Of a stretch of DNA of 64,000 nt, positions 24,751 through 33,333 are shown in pieces. The stretch spans positions 124,001-188,000 of the forward strand of contig NZ_JAIHON010000005.1 in the NCBI RefSeq assembly GCF_021173675.1, read 5' to 3'. Under the pieces are notes generated by a model. That model saw only the letters and a program-made list of their open reading frames with translations, made no database searches and was not told the DNA's origin. This DNA comes from Streptomyces lincolnensis (GTDB lineage: Bacteria > Actinomycetota > Actinomycetes > Streptomycetales > Streptomycetaceae). The position numbers and the translations under genes are program-made. The number at the start of each line of letters is the position of its first letter. Positions within the stretch are counted from its first letter, which is position 1.

Positions 24751-26175
24751 ATGTCGGAGCGAAGGAACTCGGAGCGAAGGAACAGGGGCGGGTCCTGGCT
24801 GCGCGCGGTCTCGTGCCGTCTGGACGCCTGGCAGCTGGCCCACCAGCACGCGCAGGAGCAGCGGCGGTACTACGACGCGAACAAGGACCGGCTCAAGGAC
24901 GAGTGCCGGGAGGCGCGCAAGGCCGGGAGGACGCCCGAGCACGTGGGCCCGACCGGCTTCGCCCTGCTGCCGTGGCTGCTGCTGGGGATGGGTGCCTTCT
25001 CCAACCTCTTCCAGGGGCACACCCCGAACCCCTGGATCGGCGGCCTGGGGCTGCTCGCCTTCAACTCGCTCTACATCTACGTGGCCTTCCGCTCCTTCGT
25101 ACGGGAGAAGCGGGAGGCGGTCTCGACGCGGGTGGCGCTGGTGCTGATGGGCCTGCTGACCTGCGGTCTGGCCCTGGGATACGGCGACAACTGGCTTCTG
25201 TTCTTCCCCCTGCTCGGCCTCGCCACGGGCGCGGTGGTGCGGATGCCGCACCTGCGCTGGGCCGGGACGGTGGTGGCGCTGCTGGCCGGGGTGGTCTCCG
25301 TGACCAGCGACGGCTGGGGCGGCCTCGACACGGCGTACGCCACGTGGATCTCGACGATGGTCACCGCGGCGATCCTGTCGTTGTCGGAGGCCGTACGGGA
25401 GCTGCGGGCGGCCCGCGAGGAGTTGGCGCGGCGAGCTGTCGAGAAGGAGCGGCTGCGGTTCTCCCGCGATCTGCACGATCTGCTCGGCCACACGATGTCG
25501 GTGATCGTGGTCAAGGCGGAGGCGGCCCGGAGGCTTGCCGACCGCGACCTGACGGCGGCGCTCGGCCAGATCACCGACATCGAGTCCGTCGGCCGCCAGG
25601 CCCTCACCGAGATCCGCGAGGCCGTCACCGGCTACCGCGAGGGCAGCCTCACCACCGAGCTCGACCGGGCCCGCTCCGCCCTCTCCGCGACCGGCGTCGA
25701 CCTCGTCCTCCACCAGTCCGGTACTCCTCTCCCGGCCCAGACGGAGTCCCTGCTCGGCTGGGTCGTCCGCGAGGCCGTCACCAACGTCGTCCGGCACAGC
25801 GGGGCCCGTCGGTGCGAGATCAGTGTGGTGCGGGGGGCGGAACAGGTACGGCTGACGGTGACGGACGACGGGGTGGGGGGTGCGGACGCCGGCGGCCTCG
25901 GCGGGACGGGGGCCGCGCACGGCATCGGCGGCACCGGCCTCAGGGGTCTCACGGAACGCCTGGCGGCGGCGGGAGGCTCGCTCACGGCCGGGCCCGGACC
26001 GCGGGTGGGTTTCGTCGTGAGCGCGGAGCTTCCCTTGGAGGGCGGGGAGTCACCAGGGTCTCCGGCGGCGGGTGGTCTGCGGGAGCCGATGGGGGTGGAG
26101 GGGACGGGCATGGGTGGGGCGGCGGCCGCGGCAGCGGTGGCGGCGGTGCGGCGGGCGGGTGCTACGGCTCCGTGA
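24751..26175 (+). CDS. Sensor histidine kinase (DesK-like)
   Basis: The 474-residue kinase has a hydrophilic N-terminus of about 65 residues and five to six TM helices (about 68-210) resembling DesK-type membrane-fluidity sensors. A HisKA_3 domain follows, with RFSRDLHDLLGHTMS (His242), then a HATPase domain (VVREAVTNVVRHSGARR; TDDGVGG; GIGGTGLRGLTERL). The C-terminus is Gly/Ala-rich. It pairs with the regulator 50 bp downstream. No RBS precedes the ATG at 24751, and TAGCGT lies 7 bases upstream, so translation is probably leaderless. Confidence 0.93.
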   Translation: MSERRNSERRNRGGSWLRAVSCRLDAWQLAHQHAQEQRRYYDANKDRLKDECREARKAGRTPEHVGPTGFALLPWLLLGMGAFSNLFQGHTPNPWIGGLGLLAFNSLYIYVAFRSFVREKREAVSTRVALVLMGLLTCGLALGYGDNWLLFFPLLGLATGAVVRMPHLRWAGTVVALLAGVVSVTSDGWGGLDTAYATWISTMVTAAILSLSEAVRELRAAREELARRAVEKERLRFSRDLHDLLGHTMSVIVVKAEAARRLADRDLTAALGQITDIESVGRQALTEIREAVTGYREGSLTTELDRARSALSATGVDLVLHQSGTPLPAQTESLLGWVVREAVTNVVRHSGARRCEISVVRGAEQVRLTVTDDGVGGADAGGLGGTGAAHGIGGTGLRGLTERLAAAGGSLTAGPGPRVGFVVSAELPLEGGESPGSPAAGGLREPMGVEGTGMGGAAAAAAVAAVRRAGATAP

Positions 26176-26225
26176 GGGGGTGCGGGCACAACTCCTCCAG
26201 TCGCCCCGCGCCCTACGCTTGGGCC

Positions 26226-26867
26226 GTGAACGAGATGCCGCGGGATCACCGGCCCGCCAAGTCCATCAGAGTGCTGCTCGCCGAGGACCAGGGGATGATG
26301 CGCGGCGCACTCGCGCTGCTGCTCGGCATGGAGGCGGACATCGAGGTCGTGGCGCAGGTGGGGACGGGGGACGTGATCGTGGACACGGCCCTGACCCACC
26401 GCCCTGACGTGGCACTCCTCGACATCGAACTGCCCGGCATGAGCGGTCTGGACGCCGCCGCCGAACTGCGCGAGCAGGTCCCCGACTGCCGGGTGCTGAT
26501 CCTCACCACCTTCGGCCGCCCCGGCTATCTGCGCCGGGCCATGGAGGCGGGCGCCGCGGGTTTCCTCGTCAAGGACGGTCCCGTGGAGGAACTGGCCGCC
26601 TCGATCCGCCGCGTCCTGACCGGCGAGACCGTGATCGACCCGGCCCTGGCCGCCGCCGCGCTCAGCGCCGGCCCCAGTCCCCTCACCGCCCGCGAGTGCG
26701 ACACCCTCAGGGCCTCCGCCGACGGCGCGACCGTCGCGGACATCGCCGCGAAGCTCCACCTCTCCGAGTCCACCGTCCGCAACTACCTCTCCTCCGCGAT
26801 CGGCAAGACGGGCACCCGCAACCGGCTGGAGGCGATGCGGGAGGCTCGGCGGCAGGGTTGGCTGTAG
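26226..26867 (+). CDS. NarL/LuxR response regulator (DesR-like)
   Basis: The 213-residue regulator has a receiver domain (IRVLLAEDQGMMRGAL; phospho-acceptor Asp66 in VALLDIELPG; Lys near 117 in GFLVKDG) and a LuxR HTH (PLTARECDTLRASA through LSESTVRNYLSSAI). It ends WL and resembles DesR. It is the partner of the upstream DesK-like kinase and may control lipid desaturation or the drug exporters downstream; this is inferred. GTG at 26226 has TACGCT 6 bases upstream and no RBS, suggesting a separate leaderless transcript. The stop codon lies within the first unit of a tandem repeat array. Confidence 0.92.
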   Translation: MNEMPRDHRPAKSIRVLLAEDQGMMRGALALLLGMEADIEVVAQVGTGDVIVDTALTHRPDVALLDIELPGMSGLDAAAELREQVPDCRVLILTTFGRPGYLRRAMEAGAAGFLVKDGPVEELAASIRRVLTGETVIDPALAAAALSAGPSPLTARECDTLRASADGATVADIAAKLHLSESTVRNYLSSAIGKTGTRNRLEAMREARRQGWL

Positions 26868-27008
26868 GCGACCTGACCGCAGGCGACCTGACCGCAGGCA
26901 GCCTGACCGCAGGCAGCCTGACCGCAGGCAGCCTGACCGCAGGCAGCCTGACCGCAGGCAGCCTGACCGCAGGCAGCCTGACCGCAGGCAACCCGGCGGC
27001 AGGCAACC
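26864..27008. repeat. 15-bp tandem repeat array, about nine copies
   Basis: The unit GCAGGCAGCCTGACC, with early variants GTAGGCGACCTGACC and GCAGGCGACCTGACC, repeats head to tail from the regulator's stop codon. It ends with diverged copies just before the MFS stop. There are no unique spacers. Each unit holds GGCAGCC/GGCTGCC symmetry, so the transcript could fold. Confidence 0.88.
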
Positions 27009-27027
27009 GCAGAAGGCTCCCCCCGCC

Positions 27028-28458
27028 TCAAGCGGCCTGGACCTTCCGCGGCAGCCACAGCAGCATCAGCACCGCCCCGCCGATCAGCACCCCCGTGCCG
27101 GTGCGGAACACCAGGGCGTAGCCCTCGGTGAGGGCCTGCGGGGTGTGGCTGCCCGCCGTGCGGGACGCGGCGATGGTGGACATGACGGCGAGGCCGAGGG
27201 AACCGCCCATCGTGCGGGAGGTGTTGACCAGGCCCGAGACGAGGCCCGCCTCTCCCGGGGCGGCGCCGGAGATGGCCAGGGCGGCGAGGGGAGTGATCGC
27301 GAGGCCGGCGCCGAGCATCATCAGGATCCCGGGGATCATGATCGCGGTCAGGTAGGGCGCGTCCACCCGCAGCGTCGACTGCCAGCCGAAGCCGACGGCC
27401 GCCACCGCCGTGCCCAGCACCGCCGTGGCCCGGTGCCCGACCGCCCGCATGCACCGCGGGGCGACCTTGGAGCCGAGGATCACGGCGAGGGAGCTCGGCA
27501 CCAGGGCGAGTCCGGCGTCCAGCGGGGAGTAGCCCAGCACGTTCTGGGCGTAGAGGGTCATGAAGAACCACATGCAGAACATCACGGAGCCGCTGAGGAA
27601 CATCGCCACGTTCGCCGAGGCCACCGCGCGCACCCGCAGCAGTCCGAGCGGCATCAGCGGGGCCGCCGTACGGGATTCGACGGCGAGGAAGAGGGCGAGC
27701 AGCGCGAGGCCCAGGGCCAGGGGGACGAGGGTGGCCGCGGCGGTCCAGCCGGCGGCCTCGGTCTGGGAGATGCCGTAGGCCAGCAGGGCGAGGCCGGACG
27801 TGGCCAGCAGGGCGCCCGGCAGGTCGAGGCGGCGGCGGTCCCCGGCGCGGCTCTCCGGCAGCCGGAGCAGGGAGCCGATGAGGACGACGGCGCCGATCGG
27901 CACGTTGATGAGCAGCACCCAGCGCCAGGACAGCACGTCCACCAGGGCGCCGCCGACGAGTCCGCCGGCCGCGCCGCCGCCGGCGCCGACGGCCGTCCAG
28001 GTCCCGATGGCCCGCGCGCGGGCGGCACCCTCGGGGACGGCGGCGGTGAGGATGGTCAGGGTCGAGGGGGCGAGCACCGCGGCGCCCAGTCCCTGTGCGG
28101 CGCGGGCGACCAGCAGCTGCCAGCCGTCCTCGGCGAGTCCGCCGCCGAGCGAGGCCAGCGTGAACAGGCCGAGGCCTATCAGGAACATCCGCTTGCGGCC
28201 GTAGAGGTCACCGGCCCGGCCGCCGAGGAGCATGAACCCGGCGAAGGCGATGGCGTAGGCGTTCACCACCCACTGAAGTCCCTGGTCACCGAGGCCGAGG
28301 GTGGTCCGCATGGAGGGCAGTGCCACGTTCACAACGGACACGTCGAGGACGACGAGGAACTGACCGGCGCAGGCCAGGGCCACCACCAGCCAGGTGGGCG
28401 GAGCCGAGCGGAGACGGGAGGCGAGGGCGGTGTCAGTGGCTTCCGGCATGCTGGCCAT
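27028..28458 (-). CDS. MFS drug exporter (DHA2, 14-TM)
   Basis: The 476-residue exporter has about 14 TM helices. Family motifs are GQFLVVLDVSVVNVALPSM in TM1 (motif D1), GGRAGDLYGRKRMFL (motif A) near residue 75, ARAAQGLGAAVLAPSTLTIL and GTWTAVGAGGGAAGGLVGG (motif C) near 155. It should expel cationic or amphipathic drugs with proton exchange. ATG at 28458 is chosen as nearest the first conserved segment; ATG at 28449 is also possible and neither has a strong RBS. It is divergent from a second MFS gene across an AT-rich 170-bp promoter region (AGAATATAAAGAAATCG near 28487). Confidence 0.92.
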   Translation of the reverse strand: MASMPEATDTALASRLRSAPPTWLVVALACAGQFLVVLDVSVVNVALPSMRTTLGLGDQGLQWVVNAYAIAFAGFMLLGGRAGDLYGRKRMFLIGLGLFTLASLGGGLAEDGWQLLVARAAQGLGAAVLAPSTLTILTAAVPEGAARARAIGTWTAVGAGGGAAGGLVGGALVDVLSWRWVLLINVPIGAVVLIGSLLRLPESRAGDRRRLDLPGALLATSGLALLAYGISQTEAAGWTAAATLVPLALGLALLALFLAVESRTAAPLMPLGLLRVRAVASANVAMFLSGSVMFCMWFFMTLYAQNVLGYSPLDAGLALVPSSLAVILGSKVAPRCMRAVGHRATAVLGTAVAAVGFGWQSTLRVDAPYLTAIMIPGILMMLGAGLAITPLAALAISGAAPGEAGLVSGLVNTSRTMGGSLGLAVMSTIAASRTAGSHTPQALTEGYALVFRTGTGVLIGGAVLMLLWLPRKVQAA

Positions 28459-28627
28459 GGTCCCAATCCGGCTCGACTTCCCCAAGAGAATATAAAGAAA
28501 TCGTTAGTATGCCGAAGCATCGGAATAGTTGCCCGCGCATACGTAGTTCACACCACACGTACCTGACCCGCGTACTTGAACCGCGTACCTGACCGCACCG
28601 ACGTCCCGGCCCGGAGGCCTGCCTCAC

Positions 28628-30361
28628 ATGACGCACACACCGACCGACCAGCCCACCAGGAGAGCGACCAGCGCCGTCGTCCCGGTCCTCGCCTTCGCGG
28701 GCATCGTCGTCGCGGTGATGCAGACCCTGCTCGTCCCGGTGATCAAGGACCTGCCGCAGCTGCTGGACACCGAGCCCAGCAACGCCACCTGGGTCCTGAC
28801 CTCGACCCTGCTCTCCGGCGCCGTGGCCACGCCGATCATGGGCCGCCTCGGCGACCTGTTCGGCAAGCGGCGCATGCTGATCCTCAGCCTCGCGGTGATG
28901 GTCGTCGGCGCCCTGGTCAGCGCCGTCACCAGCGATCTGCTCACCATGATCGTGGGCCGTACCCTCCAGGGCTTCGCGATGGGCGCGATACCCCTCGGCA
29001 TCGGTCTGATGCGGGACATGCTGCCCCGCGAGAAGCTCGGCTCGGCGATGGCCCTGATGAGCTCCTCGATCGGCGTCGGCGGCGGTCTCGCGCTGCCCGC
29101 CGCGGCCCTGGTCGCCCAGCACGCCGACTGGCACGCCCTCTTCTACGGCGCCGCCGGCCTCGGCGCGCTCTCCATCGCGCTCACCCTCCTCGTCGTCCCC
29201 GAGTCCCCGATGCGCGCCGAGGGCTCCTTCGACCTGCCGGGCGCGCTCGGCCTGTCCACCGGCCTGGTGCTGTTCCTGCTGCCGATCACCAAGGGCAGCG
29301 ACTGGGGCTGGACCTCCGCCACCACGCTCGGACTGTTCGCCGCCTCGGCCGTCGTCCTCCTCCTGTGGGGCGTGATGGAGCTGAAGGTGAAGGCCCCCCT
29401 GGTCGACCTGCGCACCACGGCCCGCCCGGCCGTCCTCTTCACCAACCTCGCCTCGATCATGGTCGGCGTCAGCTTCTACGTCGTCTCGCTCGTCCTTCCC
29501 CAGCTCCTCCAGCTGCCCAAGGCCACCGGCTACGGCCTCGGCCAGTCGATGGTCGTCGCGGGCCTGCTGGTCGCCCCGCTGGGCCTGACGATGATGGTCA
29601 CGGCCCCGGTCTACGCCCGCCTGTCGGCCAAGTACGGCCCCAAGACCACCCTCATCCTCGGCATGCTGATCATCGCGATCGGCTACGGCGCCGGCCTCGG
29701 CCTGATGAGCGCCGCCTGGCAGAGCCTGGTCATCTCGGTCGTCCTGGGCGCCGGCATCGGCCTCGCCTACTCCTCCCTCCCCGCGCTGATCGTCGGCGCG
29801 GTCCCGGCCTCGGAGACGGGCGCGGCGAACGGCCTCAACACCCTGATGCGGTCCATCGGTACGTCGGTCTCCAGCGCCGTGATCGGCATGGTCCTGGCCA
29901 ACACCGCGCACACCGTGAACGGCGTCGAGATCCCGACCATGCACGGCTTCCGCGTCTCCTTCCTCATCGCGACCGGCGCCGTCGCCGTCGGCCTCCTGAT
30001 GGCCCTGTTCCTGCCGAAGCCGGACCGCGCCCCGCAGCTGCGGGCCAGCAGCGAGGAGGACGCGGGGATCGAGCGGGCGGAGGAGGCCCTGCGCGGCTTC
30101 CGCGGTCGCGTCCTGGACGCGACCGGCACGCCTGTCCCCCGGGCCAAGGTCACGCTGATCGACCGGCGGGGCCGCCAGGCGGGCGCGGCGGTGTCCTCGG
30201 CGGACGGCAGCTATGCCCTGCCGGTGCCGTCGGGCGGCGCGTATGTGCTGGCCGCACGGGCTGCCGGGTACGGGCCGTTGGCTTCCTCGGCGACGCATGC
30301 GGGGGGTTCGTCGGCCGTGGAGGTGGATCTGGCGTTGCCCGGGGAGAGCGTGGGCGTGTAG
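28628..30361 (+). CDS. MFS exporter fused to a carboxypeptidase-regulatory-like domain
   Basis: The 577-residue protein combines a 14-TM DHA2-type MFS transporter (residues 1-470; GRLGDLFGKRRMLIL motif A; GIGVGGGLALPAAALVA motif C) with an acidic linker. The C-terminal domain of about 85 residues (GRVLDATGTPVPRAKVTLID, SADGSYALPVPSG, YVLAARAAGY) has the beta-sandwich pattern of CarboxypepD_reg/CNA-B folds. Such a domain is usual on secreted or outer-surface proteins. On an exporter it may contact the envelope or substrate. The start ATG at 28628 is preceded by GGAGGCC. It is divergent from another MFS exporter. Confidence 0.9.
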   Translation: MTHTPTDQPTRRATSAVVPVLAFAGIVVAVMQTLLVPVIKDLPQLLDTEPSNATWVLTSTLLSGAVATPIMGRLGDLFGKRRMLILSLAVMVVGALVSAVTSDLLTMIVGRTLQGFAMGAIPLGIGLMRDMLPREKLGSAMALMSSSIGVGGGLALPAAALVAQHADWHALFYGAAGLGALSIALTLLVVPESPMRAEGSFDLPGALGLSTGLVLFLLPITKGSDWGWTSATTLGLFAASAVVLLLWGVMELKVKAPLVDLRTTARPAVLFTNLASIMVGVSFYVVSLVLPQLLQLPKATGYGLGQSMVVAGLLVAPLGLTMMVTAPVYARLSAKYGPKTTLILGMLIIAIGYGAGLGLMSAAWQSLVISVVLGAGIGLAYSSLPALIVGAVPASETGAANGLNTLMRSIGTSVSSAVIGMVLANTAHTVNGVEIPTMHGFRVSFLIATGAVAVGLLMALFLPKPDRAPQLRASSEEDAGIERAEEALRGFRGRVLDATGTPVPRAKVTLIDRRGRQAGAAVSSADGSYALPVPSGGAYVLAARAAGYGPLASSATHAGGSSAVEVDLALPGESVGV

Positions 30362-30403
30362 CGCTCCATTGGGGTGCCACTCGATGTCGTCTCGCGGCTG
30401 CGG

Positions 30404-30472
30404 CGTCGTTGTGGCTGGTCGCGCCCCGCGGCGGAGCCGCTATTCGACACAGCCCCGCGCCCCTGAGGGGCG
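30404..30472 (-). repeat. Dispersed Streptomyces intergenic repeat, copy 1
   Basis: Read on the minus strand it runs CCTCAGGGGCGCGGGGCTGT, then GCGGCTCCGCCGC, then GCGCGACCAGCCACAAC. The same order of blocks recurs at 34749-34809, and in short form at 50808-50843. It lies between the MFS and methyltransferase genes. The GGCTCCGCCGC part can form a hairpin. Confidence 0.8.
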
Positions 30473-30556
30473 TAGCGCACCCCCTGTCGATTCATCGGCC
30501 GGGGGTGCGGCAGCATGAGGCGACTGTCCGCACGTATGACCGAGAGGAAACCGCCG

Positions 30557-31210
30557 ATGCCCGCGGCCGCTCCCAAGCCCGAGATCCTGGCCGCGTTCGA
30601 GGCGGCGAAGGGGTTCATGCCGGTGGGTGAGGGCCTCGCCCTCTACTCGGCGGCCCTGGAGGCCGGGCGGCTCGAGCTCCCCCTCCTGGAGGTCGGCACG
30701 TACTGCGGCCGCTCCGCGATCCTCCTCGCCGACGCGGCCCGCGAGGCCGGGGTCGTCGCGCTGACCGTCGACCACCACCGCGGCAGCGAGGAGCAGCAGC
30801 CCGGCTGGGAGTACCACGACCCGGAGACGGTCGACCCCGAGCTCGGCCTGATGGACACCCTGCCGACCTTCCGCCGCACCCTGCACCGGGCCGGCCTGGA
30901 GGAGCACGTCGTCGCCCTGGTCGGCCGCTCCCCGCAGGTGGCGCAGATCTGGGGCTCCCCCCTCGGCCTCGTCTTCATCGACGGCGGCCACACCGACGAA
31001 CACGCCAACGCCGACTATGAGGGCTGGGCACCCCACATCGCCGAGGGCGGCCTGCTCCTCATCCACGACGTCTTCCCCGACCCGGCCGACGAGTTCACCG
31101 GCCAGGCCCCCTACCGCGTCTACCTCAGAGCCCTCGCCTCCGGCGCCTTCACGGAGCTCTCGGCGACGGACTCCCTGCGCGTGCTGCGGCGGACGGGGGC
31201 GGGGATCTGA
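30557..31210 (+). CDS. Class I SAM-dependent methyltransferase (Methyltransf_24)
   Basis: The 217-residue Rossmann methyltransferase has the SAM-binding motif PLLEVGTYCGRSAIL near residue 35 and the acidic second strand VVALTVDHHRGSEEQQ. LGLVFIDGGHTDEHANADYE near 135 is typical of the Methyltransf_24 group, which includes sugar, antibiotic and catechol O-methyltransferases. ATG at 30557 is preferred because GAGAGG lies 8 bases before it; upstream in-frame ATGs at 30515 and 30536 lack an RBS. The acceptor substrate is unknown. Confidence 0.87.
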   Translation: MPAAAPKPEILAAFEAAKGFMPVGEGLALYSAALEAGRLELPLLEVGTYCGRSAILLADAAREAGVVALTVDHHRGSEEQQPGWEYHDPETVDPELGLMDTLPTFRRTLHRAGLEEHVVALVGRSPQVAQIWGSPLGLVFIDGGHTDEHANADYEGWAPHIAEGGLLLIHDVFPDPADEFTGQAPYRVYLRALASGAFTELSATDSLRVLRRTGAGI

Positions 31211-31246
31211 GAGCGGAGGCACCGGAGCCCGGTTAGAGTCGCTGTC

Positions 31247-32224
31247 GTGTCGTACGTAGGCCCCGGCTTCGAACCGTCCCCGCCCCGCCGTTCCCGGCGG
31301 CGTCCGCTGGCTGTCGCGCTCGTCGCGCTCGTGCCGGGTGCGTTGCTCGGGTGGGTGGTGTTCGAGGCGGTGGGAGGTACGGGCACGGGGTCGGACGGGT
31401 CCGCGGGCGCGGTCGGGACGACGGCGTCGGCGAGTGCGTCCGGCTCGCCCAGGGCCTCTGGTCCGTCCTCGTCCGGCTCGGGTGACGGCAAGGCGAGCGG
31501 ATCGCCGAAGGCGAGTCCCACTCCGGCCGCCTCGGCGCCCGTCGTCTCCGGCCCGCTCAAGGGCAAGGTGGTCGTCATCGATCCGGGTCACAACCCGGGC
31601 AACTTCCAGCACACGGCCGAGATCAACCGCAAGGTGGACATCGGTACGAACCGCAAGGAGTGCGACACCACGGGGACGGCCACCAACTCCGGCTACAAGG
31701 AGGCGGAGTTCACCCTCGACGTGGCCCACCGGATGCGCACGCTGCTGGAAGCGCAGGGTGCCACGGTGAAGCTGACCCAGGACGGCGACCGGCCCTTCGG
31801 GCCCTGCGTGGACGAGCGGGCCCGGATCGGCAACCGGGCGAAGGCCGACGCGGTCGTCTCGGTCCACGCGGACGGCTCGGCGGCCGGCAACCGCGGCTTC
31901 CACGTCATCCTTCCGGGCAGCGTGCACGAGGGCGCCGCCGACACCCGTGCGATCGTCGCCCCCTCGCGCGCCCTCGGCGAGCGCGTCGCGGGCAACTTCG
32001 TGCGGGCGACGGGCAGCGCCCCCTCCAACTACATCGGCGGCGGTACCGGTCTCGACACCCGTACGGACCTGGGCGGTCTCAATCTGTCAACGGTTCCCAA
32101 GGTGTTCATCGAGTGCGGCAACATGCGCGACAGCAAGGACGCGGCGCTGCTCACCAGCGGCGCCTGGCGGCAGAAGGCGGCGCAGGGGATCTCTGATGGA
32201 ATCGTGAGTTTCCTGCGCGGGTAG
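31247..32224 (+). CDS. N-acetylmuramoyl-L-alanine amidase (Amidase_3)
   Basis: The 325-residue protein cuts the bond between muramic acid and the stem peptide of peptidoglycan. It has a short cytosolic N-terminus, one TM/signal anchor (about 23-44), a Ser/Gly/Ala-rich linker to residue 100 and an Amidase_3 domain. Zinc ligands are His in VVIDPGHNPG, Glu in GYKEAEFTLDVA and His in VVSVHADGS; the catalytic Glu is in VFIECGNMRD. An inserted loop with a Cys (NRKECDTTG) is present. The GTG at 31247 lies 8 bases after TTAGAG, so the mRNA is probably leaderless. Confidence 0.93.
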   Translation: MSYVGPGFEPSPPRRSRRRPLAVALVALVPGALLGWVVFEAVGGTGTGSDGSAGAVGTTASASASGSPRASGPSSSGSGDGKASGSPKASPTPAASAPVVSGPLKGKVVVIDPGHNPGNFQHTAEINRKVDIGTNRKECDTTGTATNSGYKEAEFTLDVAHRMRTLLEAQGATVKLTQDGDRPFGPCVDERARIGNRAKADAVVSVHADGSAAGNRGFHVILPGSVHEGAADTRAIVAPSRALGERVAGNFVRATGSAPSNYIGGGTGLDTRTDLGGLNLSTVPKVFIECGNMRDSKDAALLTSGAWRQKAAQGISDGIVSFLRG

Positions 32225-32385
32225 TGACCAGGCCATTGATCCTGGCGGACACCTTGTTCTCACGGACGATAGTGTCGTCCTTACGATGAGGGGCCACCCC
32301 CGCGCTTCACACCGGGGCCTGACGGCGACATGGTGACAGCGAGCCTCCTACCGACGACGAGACGACCTACGAAGGACCGACTGAA

Positions 32386-33234
32386 GTGAATATCCGCTCC
32401 CTCACTAGAGGCGACGGCGTGGTGATCGGAGCAGCGGTCTTGCTGTTCATCGCCTCGTTCCTCGACATCTACTCGATCGACGGGGTCCCGGACGGTTACG
32501 ACCTCCCCAGCCTCTGGGCGAGCGGGCCGGTCGTACTCGGAGTAGTGCTGGCGGGGATCATCGGCGCCGCGCTCGTCGTTGTCTCCCACGGCCTGCCGCA
32601 GGTCCCCAAGGTGGCCGGTCTCGACCTCGGCCAGTTCGGCGTGGCCTTCACGGTCTTCGCCGCCTGGAGTGCGCTCGGCAACATCTTCGACCCGGCCGGC
32701 GGCGCGAACAACGGCGGCAGCGGCGGCGGCTCGGCCGGTCCGGACGCCGGTATCGGCCTGATCCTGGCCCTCATCGCCACCCTGGTCATGGCCGCCGCGG
32801 CCATCGCCACCCCGCTCGTCCCGGCCCTCAAGGCCGCCCTGGTCCCGGCCCCCCGGCCACAGCAGCCGCAGCCCTACGGCGCCCAGCCGCCCGGCGGTTA
32901 CGGCTACCCCGGCGCCCCGCAGCCCGGCCAGCCGGGTCAGCCGCAGCCGGGTCAGCCCTACGGCGCTCAGCCGCAGCCGGGGCAGCCGTTCGGCGGCCAG
33001 CCGCAGCAGGCCCAGCCGCCGGCGCCCGCGGCGGCGGAGTTCTCGCCGTTCTGGTTCGCCGTGCCGGTGCCGCGTCCGCTGTTCGCGGAGGACGGCTCGC
33101 CCACGCCGATCGCCGAACTGGCCCCGGGTACCTGGTACCTGGCGGTCGAGCAGCGCGGCCCGGCGCTGGTCGCGCAGACGCAGGACGGTCGCCGTGGCGT
33201 CCTCCAGGACACCTCGGGGATCCAGCGCGGCTGA
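32386..33234 (+). CDS. Membrane protein with Pro/Gln-rich tail (DUF5336-like)
   Basis: The 282-residue protein has four TM helices (about 13-28, 45-67, 82-100, 125-150). A low-complexity segment of PGQPQPGQPYGAQP type repeats follows (about 160-210). The soluble C-terminal part reads FWFAVPVPRPLFAEDGSPTP and ends in a compact fold with WYLAVEQRG. Similar DUF5336-type proteins are common in actinobacteria and have no known function. The GTG start at 32386 has GAAGGA 9 bases upstream. It stands as a single gene. Confidence 0.8.
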   Translation: MNIRSLTRGDGVVIGAAVLLFIASFLDIYSIDGVPDGYDLPSLWASGPVVLGVVLAGIIGAALVVVSHGLPQVPKVAGLDLGQFGVAFTVFAAWSALGNIFDPAGGANNGGSGGGSAGPDAGIGLILALIATLVMAAAAIATPLVPALKAALVPAPRPQQPQPYGAQPPGGYGYPGAPQPGQPGQPQPGQPYGAQPQPGQPFGGQPQQAQPPAPAAAEFSPFWFAVPVPRPLFAEDGSPTPIAELAPGTWYLAVEQRGPALVAQTQDGRRGVLQDTSGIQRG

Positions 33235-33309
33235 GTCCACGCAGTCGTACGACGGCCTCTCGCCCTTCCGGGCGGGGGGCCGTTGTCGTACAGTCGCCCC
33301 CTCGGTTTG

Positions 33310-33324
33310 CTGACGCATCGTCAG
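33310..33324. promoter_or_regulatory. CTGACG-N3-CGTCAG operator before the LLM oxidoreductase
   Basis: CTGACGCATCGTCAG is a perfect palindrome with 6-bp arms. It abuts the RBS (AGGAGG at 33323) of the LLM gene, so bound protein would block initiation. Closely related sites precede the aldehyde dehydrogenase and the P450. Confidence 0.75.
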
Positions 33325-33333
33325 GAGGCAGGT

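Noticed and set aside
26864..27008. Possible CRISPR array
   Set aside because: Units are 15 bp, directly adjacent and without unique spacers, and no cas genes are near.
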